NCBI RefSeq assembly: GCF_000332295.1
Contig: NZ_KB235930.1
Span: 2,437,395-2,501,394, forward strand
Direction: 5' to 3'
Length of the DNA: 64,000 nt
DNA from: Fortiea contorta PCC 7126
GTDB lineage: Bacteria > Cyanobacteriota > Cyanobacteriia > Cyanobacteriales > Nostocaceae
Shown here: one piece after another, positions 9,131-18,795 of the stretch
Numbering within the stretch: the first letter of the stretch is position 1
Layout of the letters: every line of letters begins with the position of its first letter
Made by a program: the position numbers and the translations under genes
The notes under the pieces: model-generated
Told to the model about the DNA's origin: nothing
Databases searched by the model: none
What the model saw: only the letters and a program-made list of their open reading frames with translations

Positions 9131-10423
9131 ATGAAAATTTTCGCCTATGCATATAGCGACCCTTTGTTAGAATCCTTCGTTGATCCTGCTAGTTGGGGAT
9201 GGGAGGTAGATGAGATTTATCATGATTTGGGCAAACGCGGTGAATTACAGCAGTTAATCACTGATTGCAAAAGCGAAGCGGTGGTTTATCTTTTGATTCG
9301 CCGATTAGAAGAATTAGGGGATAGTGTTGCAGAAGTGAGCGATCGCTTGAGTACACTAGAAGCAATGGGTGTGGTAACTATTGCCATTGAACAACCTTAT
9401 CCCTCAGCAAGTACCAACCCCCGCGCAGAATTAGTAAAATTATTACAAGAAATTCAACGCCAGCAACGTAGTCGTCGTATCTGTCAAGGTCATGCTCGTA
9501 GCCGACTTGAAGCTGCACCACCACCAGGAAAAGCACCTTATGGTTATCGTCGCAGCAAATCAAAGTATACCATTGACCGCAGTACTTCCCCGGTAGTAAA
9601 AGATTTTTTTGAAAACTTTTTGCTTTATGGTTCCCTCCGGGGTGCAGTTCGTTATCTAGCAAAAAAATATGGTAAAAAAATTTCTGTCACCACAGGTAGG
9701 CGTTGGTTAACTAATCCAGTTTATCGGGGTAACACAGCTTATCACAATGGCGAAATTATCTCCGATACCCACACAGCAATAATTTCTCCAGAAGAAGCCG
9801 CCCAAATTGATCGAATTTTGCGCCGCAACAGTCGTTTACCAGCCCGCACCGCTAGCGCACCCCGTTCTCTAGCTGGTTTGGTTGTTTGCGGTGAGTGTCA
9901 GTCATCGATGACGATTACTCGTGTTACTCGCAGACATCAACAGCAAGAATATTTATACTTGCGTCCGCTTCATTGTCCCCATCGCTCCAAGTGTGGCGCT
10001 ATTGCTTACCAAGCAGTTTTAGAACAGACAATCGCCAAGGTTTGCAGTGACTTACCCTTAGCAGTAGCCGGGATGAACTTTCCCCAGTTAGATGCAATTA
10101 AGAATAGTTTAGGAGATGCGATCGCTCGTCAGCAAGATGTACTAACCCAGTTACCCGCTTTAGTGGAAACGGGCGTTTTAGATGATGAAACGGCTCAGTT
10201 AAGAGTATATAAACTCCGCACCGAAATTTCTACACTTCAAGCCCAACTAGCCACTCTCCCACCAGTCAACTTGCGTTCTGTCGCTCAAGCTGTTTCCATT
10301 CCCCAATTTTGGTTAGATTTATCGGAAACTGAACGCAGATTTTATTTTCGAGAATTTATCAGGCAAATTGATATTGTTCGCCAAAATCAAGAGTGGACGC
10401 TACAAATTATTTTCATATTTTAA
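9131..10423 (+). CDS. XisF-like serine recombinase
   Basis: Protein of 430 residues. The N-terminal catalytic domain is divergent, but the YAYSDP start fits the Tyr-x-x-Ser box with Ser9 as likely nucleophile, and LIRRLEELGDS resembles the Arg-rich catalytic helix. A Recombinase domain follows (AAPPPGKAPYGYRR ... TTGRRWLTNPVYRG). Then comes a zinc ribbon (VVCGECQSSM ... LHCPHRSKCGAI) and a C-terminal coiled-coil region. This is the layout of XisF, the site-specific recombinase that excises the fdxN element during heterocyst differentiation in Anabaena. Whether it is XisF itself or a relative is open. No xisH or xisI is adjacent; the pair lies about 18 kb away. Confidence 0.82.
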   Translation: MKIFAYAYSDPLLESFVDPASWGWEVDEIYHDLGKRGELQQLITDCKSEAVVYLLIRRLEELGDSVAEVSDRLSTLEAMGVVTIAIEQPYPSASTNPRAELVKLLQEIQRQQRSRRICQGHARSRLEAAPPPGKAPYGYRRSKSKYTIDRSTSPVVKDFFENFLLYGSLRGAVRYLAKKYGKKISVTTGRRWLTNPVYRGNTAYHNGEIISDTHTAIISPEEAAQIDRILRRNSRLPARTASAPRSLAGLVVCGECQSSMTITRVTRRHQQQEYLYLRPLHCPHRSKCGAIAYQAVLEQTIAKVCSDLPLAVAGMNFPQLDAIKNSLGDAIARQQDVLTQLPALVETGVLDDETAQLRVYKLRTEISTLQAQLATLPPVNLRSVAQAVSIPQFWLDLSETERRFYFREFIRQIDIVRQNQEWTLQIIFIF

Positions 10424-10655
10424 TGTTAAAAGAGAACAGGGAATAGGCAACAGGAAATAGAGCAATCCCCGTGATTAAATGATGAGAATTAGATAATAAT
10501 GGACGTGTTTTTTTCTGATGTGATGCATCCCTTAAGAAAATATTCTTACTTATGAATAAGTAAATGATCGTGCTTGTGACCCCATATTTAGGGCTAATTT
10601 TTGTTGTTATTCCCTGTCACCACCCCGTTCGTGGAGCGTTCCTCAAAGATAGGGG

Positions 10656-11447
10656 TTAATTATTGCCATTGTAAGTAGCCACGAATCTAAAAGCTTGGAA
10701 TGGATATCGCATCGCGGCTTCAAAAGCTTCTAAAGAAAGTGGTTCTTGATTACCCAGCCAATCTTTGAGTAAGAACACCGAATAGGAATGCTTTTGCACT
10801 AAAAAATCATAAAAATCTTTGGGTACAAGCCCAAATCTTTCGATTTCAATCATAATACAATCAAACAAAATGACAGGATGACAACGTTGTATTAACTGTT
10901 CACCACCACGCATAACTGCTAATTCTGCCCCTTCAGCTACAACTTTCATAAAGCCTATTGGGCGTTCTTGGGGCACAATGTCATCCAGTCGCATACATTT
11001 GACGCGAATACGTTGGGATTTTTCTTCATCTGTACCATAGGGACGTAAACCGCTGAGTGCAGAACTATTTATTTGCAAAAAGAAATCCGCTTCGGTTTCT
11101 TGATCACTTAAAGCAATTTGCAGCACTTCCACATCTGGATATTTTCGTTTCAACCAATCAACTTTGTGGGGAACAGGTTCTACTGCTATGTGTTTACCAT
11201 TTGGTGAACTGTGCTGAATAATATTAATCATCGTCCCCAGGTGAGAGCCAACATCAACACAATTCATTGGATCCTTTACTGCTCGCTTTATCACCTGTTC
11301 CATGCGCCGTGATTCTACATATAACTCCTTCAACTCAGGATGTAACCATTGCTGCCATATCCCTGTCAAGCCTCGCAACACACGGGTAGGACGTTCTAAA
11401 GGTGTACCGATTAACATGTGACCTACATATTCATTCAGCAAAACCAT
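10656..11447 (-). CDS. FkbM-family SAM-dependent methyltransferase
   Basis: Protein of 263 residues. The SAM-binding glycine loop is VDVGSHLG (64-71), followed by an AVEPVP acidic loop. The FkbM core continues with LSDQ, the RVKCMRLDDI segment and a KVVAEGAELAVMRGG block. In most FkbM proteins the last block reads K-I-D-x-E-G-x-E; here Ala replaces the usual polar residue before EGAE. FkbM enzymes O-methylate sugars or polyketides, often in exopolysaccharide or glycolipid pathways. The gene stands alone, so the substrate is unknown. Confidence 0.82.
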   Translation of the reverse strand: MVLLNEYVGHMLIGTPLERPTRVLRGLTGIWQQWLHPELKELYVESRRMEQVIKRAVKDPMNCVDVGSHLGTMINIIQHSSPNGKHIAVEPVPHKVDWLKRKYPDVEVLQIALSDQETEADFFLQINSSALSGLRPYGTDEEKSQRIRVKCMRLDDIVPQERPIGFMKVVAEGAELAVMRGGEQLIQRCHPVILFDCIMIEIERFGLVPKDFYDFLVQKHSYSVFLLKDWLGNQEPLSLEAFEAAMRYPFQAFRFVATYNGNN

Positions 11448-11911
11448 AGTTGTTTACCTGTTTGAGTTGTATACATATACACATGATAAATAATAACTTG
11501 TAACTGTAGTAAATTCTCATCTAAAACTCATATTTATGACCATGATGAATTCTCATCTAAAACTCATATTTGATTTTTAATATTGGTGTAAAATACGAGT
11601 CTTTTGATGAAAACGTTATCTAGCAAGCATTTGTCCCACATGTATATAAAATAAAAATGTACACTTTTTGGATAAAAACTTCCGGATACTAACAATAAAC
11701 AACGGTAATTACTAGGTGTTTAAAATGCTTTTTCTGCAGAAAAATGGCATAAATTATCTTAATTTAGTGGCACTATCAATAGCGACTTTTTAATCAAAGT
11801 GACAAATTTTTTGGTAGAGACGCTGCAAAACAACGTCTCTGCAATCCATTGATCGCATTGTTTTTGCAAACCGCTATCAATTTCAAACCACCCCACACAA
11901 AAGTCTGGATT
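11448..11911. other. Intergenic region with direct and inverted repeats
   Basis: This 464-base AT-rich gap holds a 24-bp direct repeat (11512 and 11548, listed separately) and an inverted repeat AGAGACG (11816-11822) / CGTCTCT (11834-11840). The latter belongs to a dispersed GAGACG-type hairpin family. It lies between two minus-strand genes, and no gene is seen. Confidence 0.5.
11512..11571. repeat. 24-bp direct repeat pair
   Basis: AATTCTCATCTAAAACTCAT plus ATTT occurs exactly at 11512-11535 and 11548-11571, a 36-base period. It lies 65-125 bases upstream of the FkbM gene start (minus strand), so it could be a pair of regulator sites or a simple duplication. Confidence 0.85.
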
Positions 11912-13090
11912 TCAGGCAACTTGACCCGGTTTGAGCACTACTTTAATGCAGTTGTCTTGCTTGTGCTTAAAGATTTCGTAGCCGTGGGGTGCTTGCTCTA
12001 GCGGTAGGCGGTGGGTGACGACAAAAGAGGGGTCAATATCGCCATTTTGCACGCGGTCAAGTAGGGGCTGCAAATACCGATGCAGGTGTGTTTGTCCTGT
12101 TTTCATGGTCAAACCTTTGTTCATGAATGCACCCATTGGTATTTTGTCCACAAAGCCCGTGTAAACACCAGGAACTGACACCGTACCGCCTTTACGACAA
12201 GCAACGATCGCTTGTCTCAAGACATTGGGTCGGTCTGTTTCTAAACGCACTGCTTGCATGGCTTTGTCATAAAAACCCTCCAAACCCAAGCCGTGAGCCT
12301 CCATTCCCACTGCATCCATGACTGAATCTGGCCCCATACCTCCCGTCATTTCTTTGAGGGCTTCACCCACCTCGATTTCTTCATAATTCAAAACTTCCGC
12401 TCCCCCATCTTTCGCCATTTGCAGCCGTTCGGGAACGCGATCAATCGCAATCACTCGCCCAGCACCAAGCATAAAGGCACTTCTAATCGCAAACTGTCCC
12501 ACAGGGCCGCAACCCCAAATCGCCACCGTATCTCCTGGTTCGATGTCGCAATTTTCTGCAGCCATATAACCAGTGGGGAAAATATCAGTAAAAAACAGCA
12601 CTTGCTCGTCTGTTAGTCCGTCGGGAATCTTGAATAAACCGACGTCAGCAAAAGGAACGCGGGCATATTCTGCTTGACCGCCTGCGTAGCCCCCCGTTAA
12701 ATGAGAGTAGCCAAAAAGACCTGATGGAGAATAACCCATGAGTTTTTCTGCCATCCAAGCGTTGGGGTTGGAGTTATCGCACAGCGACCATAAATCCTTT
12801 TGGCAAAAGAAACACGAGCCGCAGGAAATCGTAAAAGGGACAACAACGCGATCGCCAACTTTTTTATTCTTAACGCCGCTACCTAGTTCCACGATTTCTC
12901 CCATGAATTCATGACCGAGGATATCACCCGGTTTCATGGTCGGATTGTAGCCGTCGTATAAATGTAAATCAGAGCCGCAAATCGCCGTTGACGTGATTTT
13001 GACGATCGCATCACGGGGATTAAGGATTTGAGGATCGGGTACAGTCTCGACTTGTACTTTGTTGGCGCCTTCCCAGCAAACTGCTTTCAT
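11912..13090 (-). CDS. Zinc-dependent alcohol dehydrogenase (formaldehyde dehydrogenase-like MDR protein)
   Basis: Protein of 392 residues of the medium-chain dehydrogenase/reductase family. The catalytic zinc ligands are Cys38 (AICGSDLH) and the GHE motif at 59-61. The structural zinc loop is CGSCFFCQ...C (about residues 90-105). The NAD(P) fold shows WGCGPVGQ near 192. Length and the insert after the Rossmann fold resemble the glutathione-independent formaldehyde dehydrogenase / threonine dehydrogenase-like group. The reaction is NAD(P)-linked oxidation of an alcohol or reduction of an aldehyde; the substrate is unknown. A good GAGGAG ribosome site precedes the ATG at 13090. Confidence 0.87.
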   Translation of the reverse strand: MKAVCWEGANKVQVETVPDPQILNPRDAIVKITSTAICGSDLHLYDGYNPTMKPGDILGHEFMGEIVELGSGVKNKKVGDRVVVPFTISCGSCFFCQKDLWSLCDNSNPNAWMAEKLMGYSPSGLFGYSHLTGGYAGGQAEYARVPFADVGLFKIPDGLTDEQVLFFTDIFPTGYMAAENCDIEPGDTVAIWGCGPVGQFAIRSAFMLGAGRVIAIDRVPERLQMAKDGGAEVLNYEEIEVGEALKEMTGGMGPDSVMDAVGMEAHGLGLEGFYDKAMQAVRLETDRPNVLRQAIVACRKGGTVSVPGVYTGFVDKIPMGAFMNKGLTMKTGQTHLHRYLQPLLDRVQNGDIDPSFVVTHRLPLEQAPHGYEIFKHKQDNCIKVVLKPGQVA

Positions 13091-14015
13091 TGCTTGATTC
13101 TCCTCAAGTTAAGTCGCACAGTTTATTTGTTAGCTGATCCAGGTTCGTTAGCAAGCCCTTGGGACACCATAAGTGTTGATGGTTTGTTACCAAAGTTTGG
13201 TATAAACTGCGAGCTTTCAACTCTATGATTCTAAGGAAGCAACGATTTGATGACGTCTTTCTGGAGAAGTATCGCCTTTTGTGTCTTTCAGGTTACTTTT
13301 TTATAGTCCCCCATTACATGAGGTATGGCATAGCTAGCCTAAGCGCCCCTAACCTCAACGAAATGTACCATCATCAAACAAGAAACGCTTTAAGAGAGAA
13401 ATCCTCGTTATTTCGACGTATTTTTTCTGATACTATTTACCACTAAAAAATATTTTTATGAAAAAGTTTCAGATTAAAAACCCCGCAAAATTGAGGCTAA
13501 AGTCAAATATGATTTCTATGAAAATGAAATTTTGCCAATAAAATAAGTTTCTCTTATTTGCAAAATGTTTTGAGAAATTAAAAAATCAAATTAATAATAT
13601 GTAAAATACAATACAATATTCAATATTGTATTATTTGTATCTGTTTTCTGGAAAAATTCCTATTAAATAAAGATAAAAAGTCAAAGCAACTTCCTCAAAA
13701 ATTATGATCATTTACAAAAAAATTGAGCTAATTTGGAATCTAGTAATTACTAAACACAGAGGTGGTTACAGGGTGGCAATATGAGAGGTTCGCTCTCATC
13801 TCTACGTAATCAAACCAGCAAGTTAACTGTAGGCTGAAAGCTGAAGTATGAAATCCCCTCACCGATTTTGGGAGTTGCTCAAAAGAACAAAAAAATTTGG
13901 CTTATTTACCAGTCAGAGGTCGTCTTTGCAGCAGAACTTAGTGCGATATGTACTGTTTTTTGATACTCCATATTTTACACTCCAAACTTCATTAGGAAAA
14001 TGATTATCAGAGAAT
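13091..14015. other. 925-base gene-free region
   Basis: Divergent intergenic region between the dehydrogenase and glycosyltransferase genes. It holds one copy of a dispersed repeat (13332-13392, see below) and very AT-rich DNA from 13440 to 13760. The short open frames here (for example 13225-13446) show no protein-like composition. Promoters for both flanking genes are presumably inside. Confidence 0.5.
13332..13392. repeat. Dispersed repeat, copy 1
   Basis: AGCTAGCCT followed by TAACCTCAACGAAATGTACC(ATCAT) at 13350-13374 and GAAACGCT. The same arrangement occurs at 51064-51113, where the 25-base core differs by one base. The spacer between the two blocks differs in length. Confidence 0.75.
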
Positions 14016-15632
14016 ATGCAAGAAAGAAGCTTTATTTGGGGTTATCTAGGAAAACAGCATCGCACGCTGGAAAAATTGATCGATTGGGCATGGTTGATCG
14101 TTCTACTTGTAGCTGCGGTGCTGCTGTTTAGCATTAATCTGGGAGAATTGCCGCTGCGAGATGGGGATGAGGGGGTTGTTGCTCAGGTAGCGCGGGAAAT
14201 ATGGCGATCGCCTGTTGATTCTCTGCGCTGGCTTTACCCAAAATTAGGAGCTGAACAAGCTTATTACAAGCCACCTTTGATGCATTGGTTGGTTGCTTGG
14301 GCTTACTCCTTAGGAGGCGTCAATGAATGCATGACACGCTTACCAAGCGCAATTTTAACCGCAACTTCAGTACCTTTACTATATTGCATTGGTCGAGAAA
14401 TATTTCGTCAACGTTGGGCAGCTATTTATAGCGCTCTCATCTACTTGACCATGCTACCAGTAGTACGGTATGGGCGCTTGGCAATATTGGATGGTGCGGT
14501 GGTAAGTTTTTTGATGATCACGATGCTGTGCATGTTGCGATCGCGTCGAGATTTACGTTACTGTCTGGGGGTGGGTGTTGGCTTTGGGTTAATCTGCCTC
14601 ACCCAAGGAATATATGGTATTTTGTTGTGTGCGATCGCCCTGCTATTCCTATTTTGGGATACACCACGGCTACTCACCAGTTACTACCTATGGATAGCTA
14701 TCTTCATCGGTATTCTCCCCGTTACTGGTTGGTATACTCTTCAGTTATTGCATTACGGGCACACTTTTCTCCAGGTAGGAATTCTCAATCAACCTCTGAG
14801 CCGCACAAGCACGGTTGGTGGTAATTCCCGCTCGACCTGGTACTATTTTCAAGAAATTTTGATCTACTCTTGGCCTTGGTTACTGTTTTTACCACAAAGT
14901 TTACGCTTAACTTGGGAAAATCGTAACCTCAGTTGGGCAAAACTTGTGCTGGTTTGGAGTGGCGCCTATTTAGTGATCATGTCCTTCATTGGCAATAAAT
15001 TATTTTGGCACTTATTCCCGATTTATCCCAGTTTAGCCCTAGCTTTCGGTGCTCAATTAACCGAAACTGACAATCTACCTTTACTATCATTTTATCCCCG
15101 CTCTTGGATCACAGGTCTAGCAATACTGGCTGTGGCTGCTTCTGGTGGTAGCATTCTATTCAGCTGGGGTGGTGCTCACACAACAGACTTACAGCTGATT
15201 TTTGCAGTAGTTGCCTTAACTATGACTTTATCGGCAATTTTGGCAGAACGAGGCGACGGGCAATTTTTCCAGGTTCTGTTGTGGGGAAGTTATATTTCGC
15301 TGCTGCTGTTGATGAAATCTCATTACTGGGTTTGGGAATTATGGGAAGCCTACCCAGTCAAACCTGTTGCCACTATGATAGTGCGAGCAAATCCCGCAGT
15401 GAAAAAGATTTATACATCTTTTCCTTACCATCGCCCCTCATTAGATTTTTATAGCGATCGCACCATCATTCCTGCATCTTTAGGAGAATTACAATACTAT
15501 TGGCACTACAACGGACAACCCTATTTCTTACTCAGCGCCTCTGCTTTCAAAGATTTGCATCTAGATTCGGTGAAGCTAGTTGACCAAGCTGGAGACTGGA
15601 GACTGATTACAAAAAATATCAATCGATTGTAA
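14016..15632 (+). CDS. GT39-like (ArnT/PMT-type) membrane glycosyltransferase
   Basis: Protein of 538 residues with about ten to twelve hydrophobic membrane segments. Near the N terminus the RDGDEGVVAQ motif (about 48-57) carries the Asp-Glu pair expected in the first periplasmic loop of GT-C glycosyltransferases. It is followed by YYKPPLMHWL, typical of the PMT / ArnT family. Such enzymes move a sugar from a polyprenyl-phosphate donor to a lipid or protein on the outer face of the plasma membrane. The acceptor is unknown. The gene stands alone and ends with a strong hairpin. Confidence 0.82.
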   Translation: MQERSFIWGYLGKQHRTLEKLIDWAWLIVLLVAAVLLFSINLGELPLRDGDEGVVAQVAREIWRSPVDSLRWLYPKLGAEQAYYKPPLMHWLVAWAYSLGGVNECMTRLPSAILTATSVPLLYCIGREIFRQRWAAIYSALIYLTMLPVVRYGRLAILDGAVVSFLMITMLCMLRSRRDLRYCLGVGVGFGLICLTQGIYGILLCAIALLFLFWDTPRLLTSYYLWIAIFIGILPVTGWYTLQLLHYGHTFLQVGILNQPLSRTSTVGGNSRSTWYYFQEILIYSWPWLLFLPQSLRLTWENRNLSWAKLVLVWSGAYLVIMSFIGNKLFWHLFPIYPSLALAFGAQLTETDNLPLLSFYPRSWITGLAILAVAASGGSILFSWGGAHTTDLQLIFAVVALTMTLSAILAERGDGQFFQVLLWGSYISLLLLMKSHYWVWELWEAYPVKPVATMIVRANPAVKKIYTSFPYHRPSLDFYSDRTIIPASLGELQYYWHYNGQPYFLLSASAFKDLHLDSVKLVDQAGDWRLITKNINRL

Positions 15633-15681
15633 CAGCGATCGCCAACTCCAGGCCCTCACAAACGCAAAAGTTGGGGATTAA

Positions 15682-15716
15682 GGGAGAAAAGGCTATTAAA
15701 AAATGCCTTTTCTCCC
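15682..15716 (+). terminator. Strong hairpin terminator after the glycosyltransferase
   Basis: GGGAGAAAAGGC (15682-15693) pairs perfectly with GCCTTTTCTCCC (15705-15716) with an 11-base loop. It lies between convergent genes and may serve both directions. Confidence 0.75.
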
Positions 15717-15795
15717 ATTTCCGACCTTCATACTAGATTTTTGTTAAGATTTCCCTCAAAAGTCTGGAAAAAAAGATTTTTACCAGTAAATTTCC

Positions 15796-16182
15796 TTATT
15801 GAGATTCCTTACCGATTTCATTAATTTTCTCTGTTGTAGAGATTGGTTGTTGGTTATAGTTAGTGTTTTGTTGTGTCATGGCAATGATACTCAAAACAAT
15901 AGCACCCCCCACAGCCAAAGCTACTACAGGACGTTTGAGGAGAATAAAATCTCTGACAATCCTAGCTAGAGGTCGGCTTTGACGACGTAGCGCCGAAGAA
16001 ATCATTATCTGTTTGAGAGTAAAAGGATCGCGAACATAATGTCCGCTCTGAGACACTACTAGTCGTTCCTGGCAATACGGACAGGTATACAAGCCAATAC
16101 ACGTCTTAACTGGTTCCGGCATACCATTTCTTTGGCAAATTGGGCAAGTAACATAATGATTATCAAATGTGTGTGTATTCAT
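15796..16182 (-). CDS. Zinc-ribbon membrane protein of unknown function
   Basis: Protein of 128 residues. The N terminus has two CxxC pairs (CPIC at about 14-17 and CPYC at about 35-38) forming a zinc ribbon. A basic region (RRQSRPLARIVRD) follows, then a transmembrane segment near 90-108 and a polar tail. It is probably membrane-anchored with a cytoplasmic zinc ribbon. I do not recognise a named family, and the context gives no pathway. Confidence 0.6.
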   Translation of the reverse strand: MNTHTFDNHYVTCPICQRNGMPEPVKTCIGLYTCPYCQERLVVSQSGHYVRDPFTLKQIMISSALRRQSRPLARIVRDFILLKRPVVALAVGGAIVLSIIAMTQQNTNYNQQPISTTEKINEIGKESQ

Positions 16183-16672
16183 TTACCTCGTCCGCCTAGT
16201 CCATTTACTCGCTACATAACAGTAGTCATATTGAATTTCCCAGCAACACTTAGTAGGCTAACCGATGTGATCTGACATCTGTCATGAATCACAGCTCATA
16301 ATTTTATTCCCACTAAGGACAGATTAACGGCTGCAACACGAGTATAGCTAGATATTGCTGAGGATGACTCCTCGTCACTTTTATTCAACGCTGCAACCAA
16401 TCAGCCTAAATAGCAGTGTATTTATCCTACACAATATAGATATCCGGCTGACTCGCACCCCACCGCTGCTGGCCGACCATTGAATATTAATTCACTTTTA
16501 TTTAACCATTCTCCCTATAAAAATTTTGCGTAGCGAATTTTTTTTTACCAAAACTTTGTAAATTCAGCAAATCATGGAAATTCGGCTTACTTGTCTGGTT
16601 GCTAAATCATGGCTCACAATGAGAAGTAACAGATAAAAACTTAAATTTTTTCTTACATTTACCCCACCCCCA
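16183..16672. other. Intergenic region, no feature recognised
   Basis: 490 bases between divergent genes. Only AT-rich stretches and a poly-T run near 16540 stand out. It presumably holds promoters for both neighbours, but I could not identify -35/-10 pairs. Confidence 0.4.
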
Positions 16673-18598
16673 ATGACTTTCTTGCCTCCCACTGAACTGA
16701 GGAAGGTGACTGAACAACTTGTCTTGCCTTCACTTTCCGCTCGTCTAGCTCACCTAATTAACCGTTTTCAGCCATCTCCAGAAACAGTCGTACTTTTTTT
16801 AGCCGTGCTAATTGGCGGCGGTACTGGTATGGGTGTAGTTACCTTCCACTATTTGATCCAACTAATTCATGACCTAACGCTAGTCAATTTAATGAGTGTG
16901 ATCGGTGTCTGGGGTTCCTGGACTTTGGCTTGCGTCCCCACCGTTGGCGGCTTAATCGTCGGTTTGATGCGCTGGCGTACGCAAGATTTCGGCCCTGGAC
17001 TTTCATCTTTGATTGCTGCTTCTCAGGGAACAGAACTCAGACAACCACTACGACCTGTCACTAAGATGTTTGCGGCTTCCGTATCTCTGGGAAGTGGGGC
17101 TTCTTTGGGGCCGGAGGGGCCAAGTGTAGAAATTGGTGCCAACTTTGGCATGTTATTGTCTTTGGTGCTGCAAGTATCTCAAGAGCAGCAACGTTTGCTT
17201 TTGGGTGCTGGGGCTGCGGCTGGCTTGGCTGCGGGGTTTAATGCTCCTATTGCGGGGGTGTTTTTTGCTTTAGAGGTAGTCATGGGGGCTACTTCTTTTG
17301 CCACCTCTGCTGTCAGTGTGGTGCTATTGGCGGCGGTGCTGGCGGCGTTAATTGCTCAAATTGGTTTAGGGGCACAACCTGCTTTTGCTTTACCTGCTTA
17401 CCAAGTGCGTAGTCCCCTGGAATTACCAATTTATTTGGGGCTGGGTTTAGGGGCTAGTTTGGTTTCTGTAGCTTACACTCAATTGATCAGTCTAGCAAAA
17501 GCTTGTTTTGCGGGACAGATTATTGGGTTTGAATTTTTGGGTCGCATTCCTAAGTATATTCATCCGATTATCGGTGGTGTCATTGTCGGCGCCGTTGCTT
17601 TATATTTTCCGCAAATTTTAGGCACCGGTTATGGAACTGTGCAAGCGATGCTGCAAGATGTGGAGTTTTCGCTGCAATTATTAGTTGTGCTGCTGGTGGT
17701 TAAGCTGCTGATGACGGCGATTAGTGCTGGAAGCGGTTTTGTGGGTGGTTTGTTTGCGCCAGCAATGTTTTTAGGTGCTTCTTTGGGGTCGGCTTATGCT
17801 AAGGTTGTCAGTTTGGTTGCGCCCTCAATTGGTACATATATGGCAGCGCCTCCAGCTTATGCAATGGTGGGAATGGCTGCAGTTTTAGCTGGTAGTGTGA
17901 GGGCGCCGTTAACGGCAATTTTAATGTTGTTTGAGTTAACCCGCGACTACCGAATTGTTTTACCTTTGATGGCTGCGGTGGGTTTAAGCGTGTGGTTAGT
18001 GGAGCGAATTAAACCGACTTTTAATTCTAATTCCAATCTCCAACAAATTGGTCTTGCGGAATTAAAAGATGAGAAGGTGGATATTTTAGAGCAAATTTTA
18101 GTGGAAGATGCTATGTTGACTTGTCCGAAACAGCTGCCAGCAACGTTTGGGGTGTTAGAGGCAGCTGTGGAAATGACAAGCGATCGCTGTCACAGTGCTT
18201 TAGTAATTAATGAAGCCGAGCAATTAGTAGGGATTGTTTCCTTAGAAGATATTAATCGTGCCCTTTCTCTTTGGCAAAATTACCAGAATTCAACAATTGA
18301 AATTCCTAGTAATTTATCTAGTCAAACTCTCATGGAAATCTGTACTACTGAAATTCTTTATGCTTGGAGAGATGAACCTTTATCAGAAGCTCTAGACAGA
18401 ATGACTTTGCGAGGTTTGCATCAGTTACCGGTGGTAGCAAGAGATAACCATGAACGCATTTTAGGTCTACTAGAACGCGAACATATTACTTTAACTTGCA
18501 ATTTGGCATTAACGCGCAAGGCAATTCGCCATTATTTACCAATAGTGCCTTCAACAAATATGATTATTGGTCAAAACTCAAAAGTCAATGGCCATTAG
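16673..18598 (+). CDS. ClC-family chloride channel/transporter with CBS pair
   Basis: Protein of 641 residues. The ClC membrane domain spans about 35-450, with the selectivity and gate motif GSGASLGPEGP (gating Glu at residue 148), the NAPIAGVFFALEV helix, and the GGLFAPAMFLGASLG motif. Two CBS domains (about 470-620) follow, usually binding adenine nucleotides. ClC proteins move chloride through the plasma membrane, either as channels or as proton antiporters. At the site of the bacterial 'proton glutamate' (second Glu of the EE pair) this protein has Val (Glu201-Val202), which hints at channel-like behaviour. The gene stands alone and a hairpin follows. Confidence 0.9.
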   Translation: MTFLPPTELRKVTEQLVLPSLSARLAHLINRFQPSPETVVLFLAVLIGGGTGMGVVTFHYLIQLIHDLTLVNLMSVIGVWGSWTLACVPTVGGLIVGLMRWRTQDFGPGLSSLIAASQGTELRQPLRPVTKMFAASVSLGSGASLGPEGPSVEIGANFGMLLSLVLQVSQEQQRLLLGAGAAAGLAAGFNAPIAGVFFALEVVMGATSFATSAVSVVLLAAVLAALIAQIGLGAQPAFALPAYQVRSPLELPIYLGLGLGASLVSVAYTQLISLAKACFAGQIIGFEFLGRIPKYIHPIIGGVIVGAVALYFPQILGTGYGTVQAMLQDVEFSLQLLVVLLVVKLLMTAISAGSGFVGGLFAPAMFLGASLGSAYAKVVSLVAPSIGTYMAAPPAYAMVGMAAVLAGSVRAPLTAILMLFELTRDYRIVLPLMAAVGLSVWLVERIKPTFNSNSNLQQIGLAELKDEKVDILEQILVEDAMLTCPKQLPATFGVLEAAVEMTSDRCHSALVINEAEQLVGIVSLEDINRALSLWQNYQNSTIEIPSNLSSQTLMEICTTEILYAWRDEPLSEALDRMTLRGLHQLPVVARDNHERILGLLEREHITLTCNLALTRKAIRHYLPIVPSTNMIIGQNSKVNGH

Positions 18599-18607
18599 TC
18601 AATACTC

Positions 18608-18645
18608 AAAAGTCAAGAGTCCAAATATTGGCTTTTGACTTTTTT
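18608..18645 (+). terminator. Terminator of the ClC gene
   Basis: AAAAGTCAA near 18608 pairs with TTGACTTTT near 18637-18645, with further pairing of CCAA and TTGG inside, and a T run follows. The arms are built from the same AAGTCAA heptamers that occur as STRR repeats nearby. Confidence 0.6.
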
Positions 18646-18795
18646 GCGCCACTTGCTGCACTGAGAGAACTTTTGTTGATGGCAAATTTTCCTGGAGAAA
18701 CCCCCCAAGAATAACTATGTGCCAAGCTCTCCGTTTTCTGGAATGGTGTGAACCCCCAAGACCACAGTAGTTATGCTTGGTTTTGACTATATTAT

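Noticed and set aside
13225-13446. 73-residue open frame in the 925-base gap
   Set aside because: Contains the dispersed repeat and random composition, no ribosome site, no recognisable family.
18496-18714. Open frame overlapping the end of the ClC gene
   Set aside because: Begins inside the ClC gene and runs through its terminator hairpin; a shadow frame.
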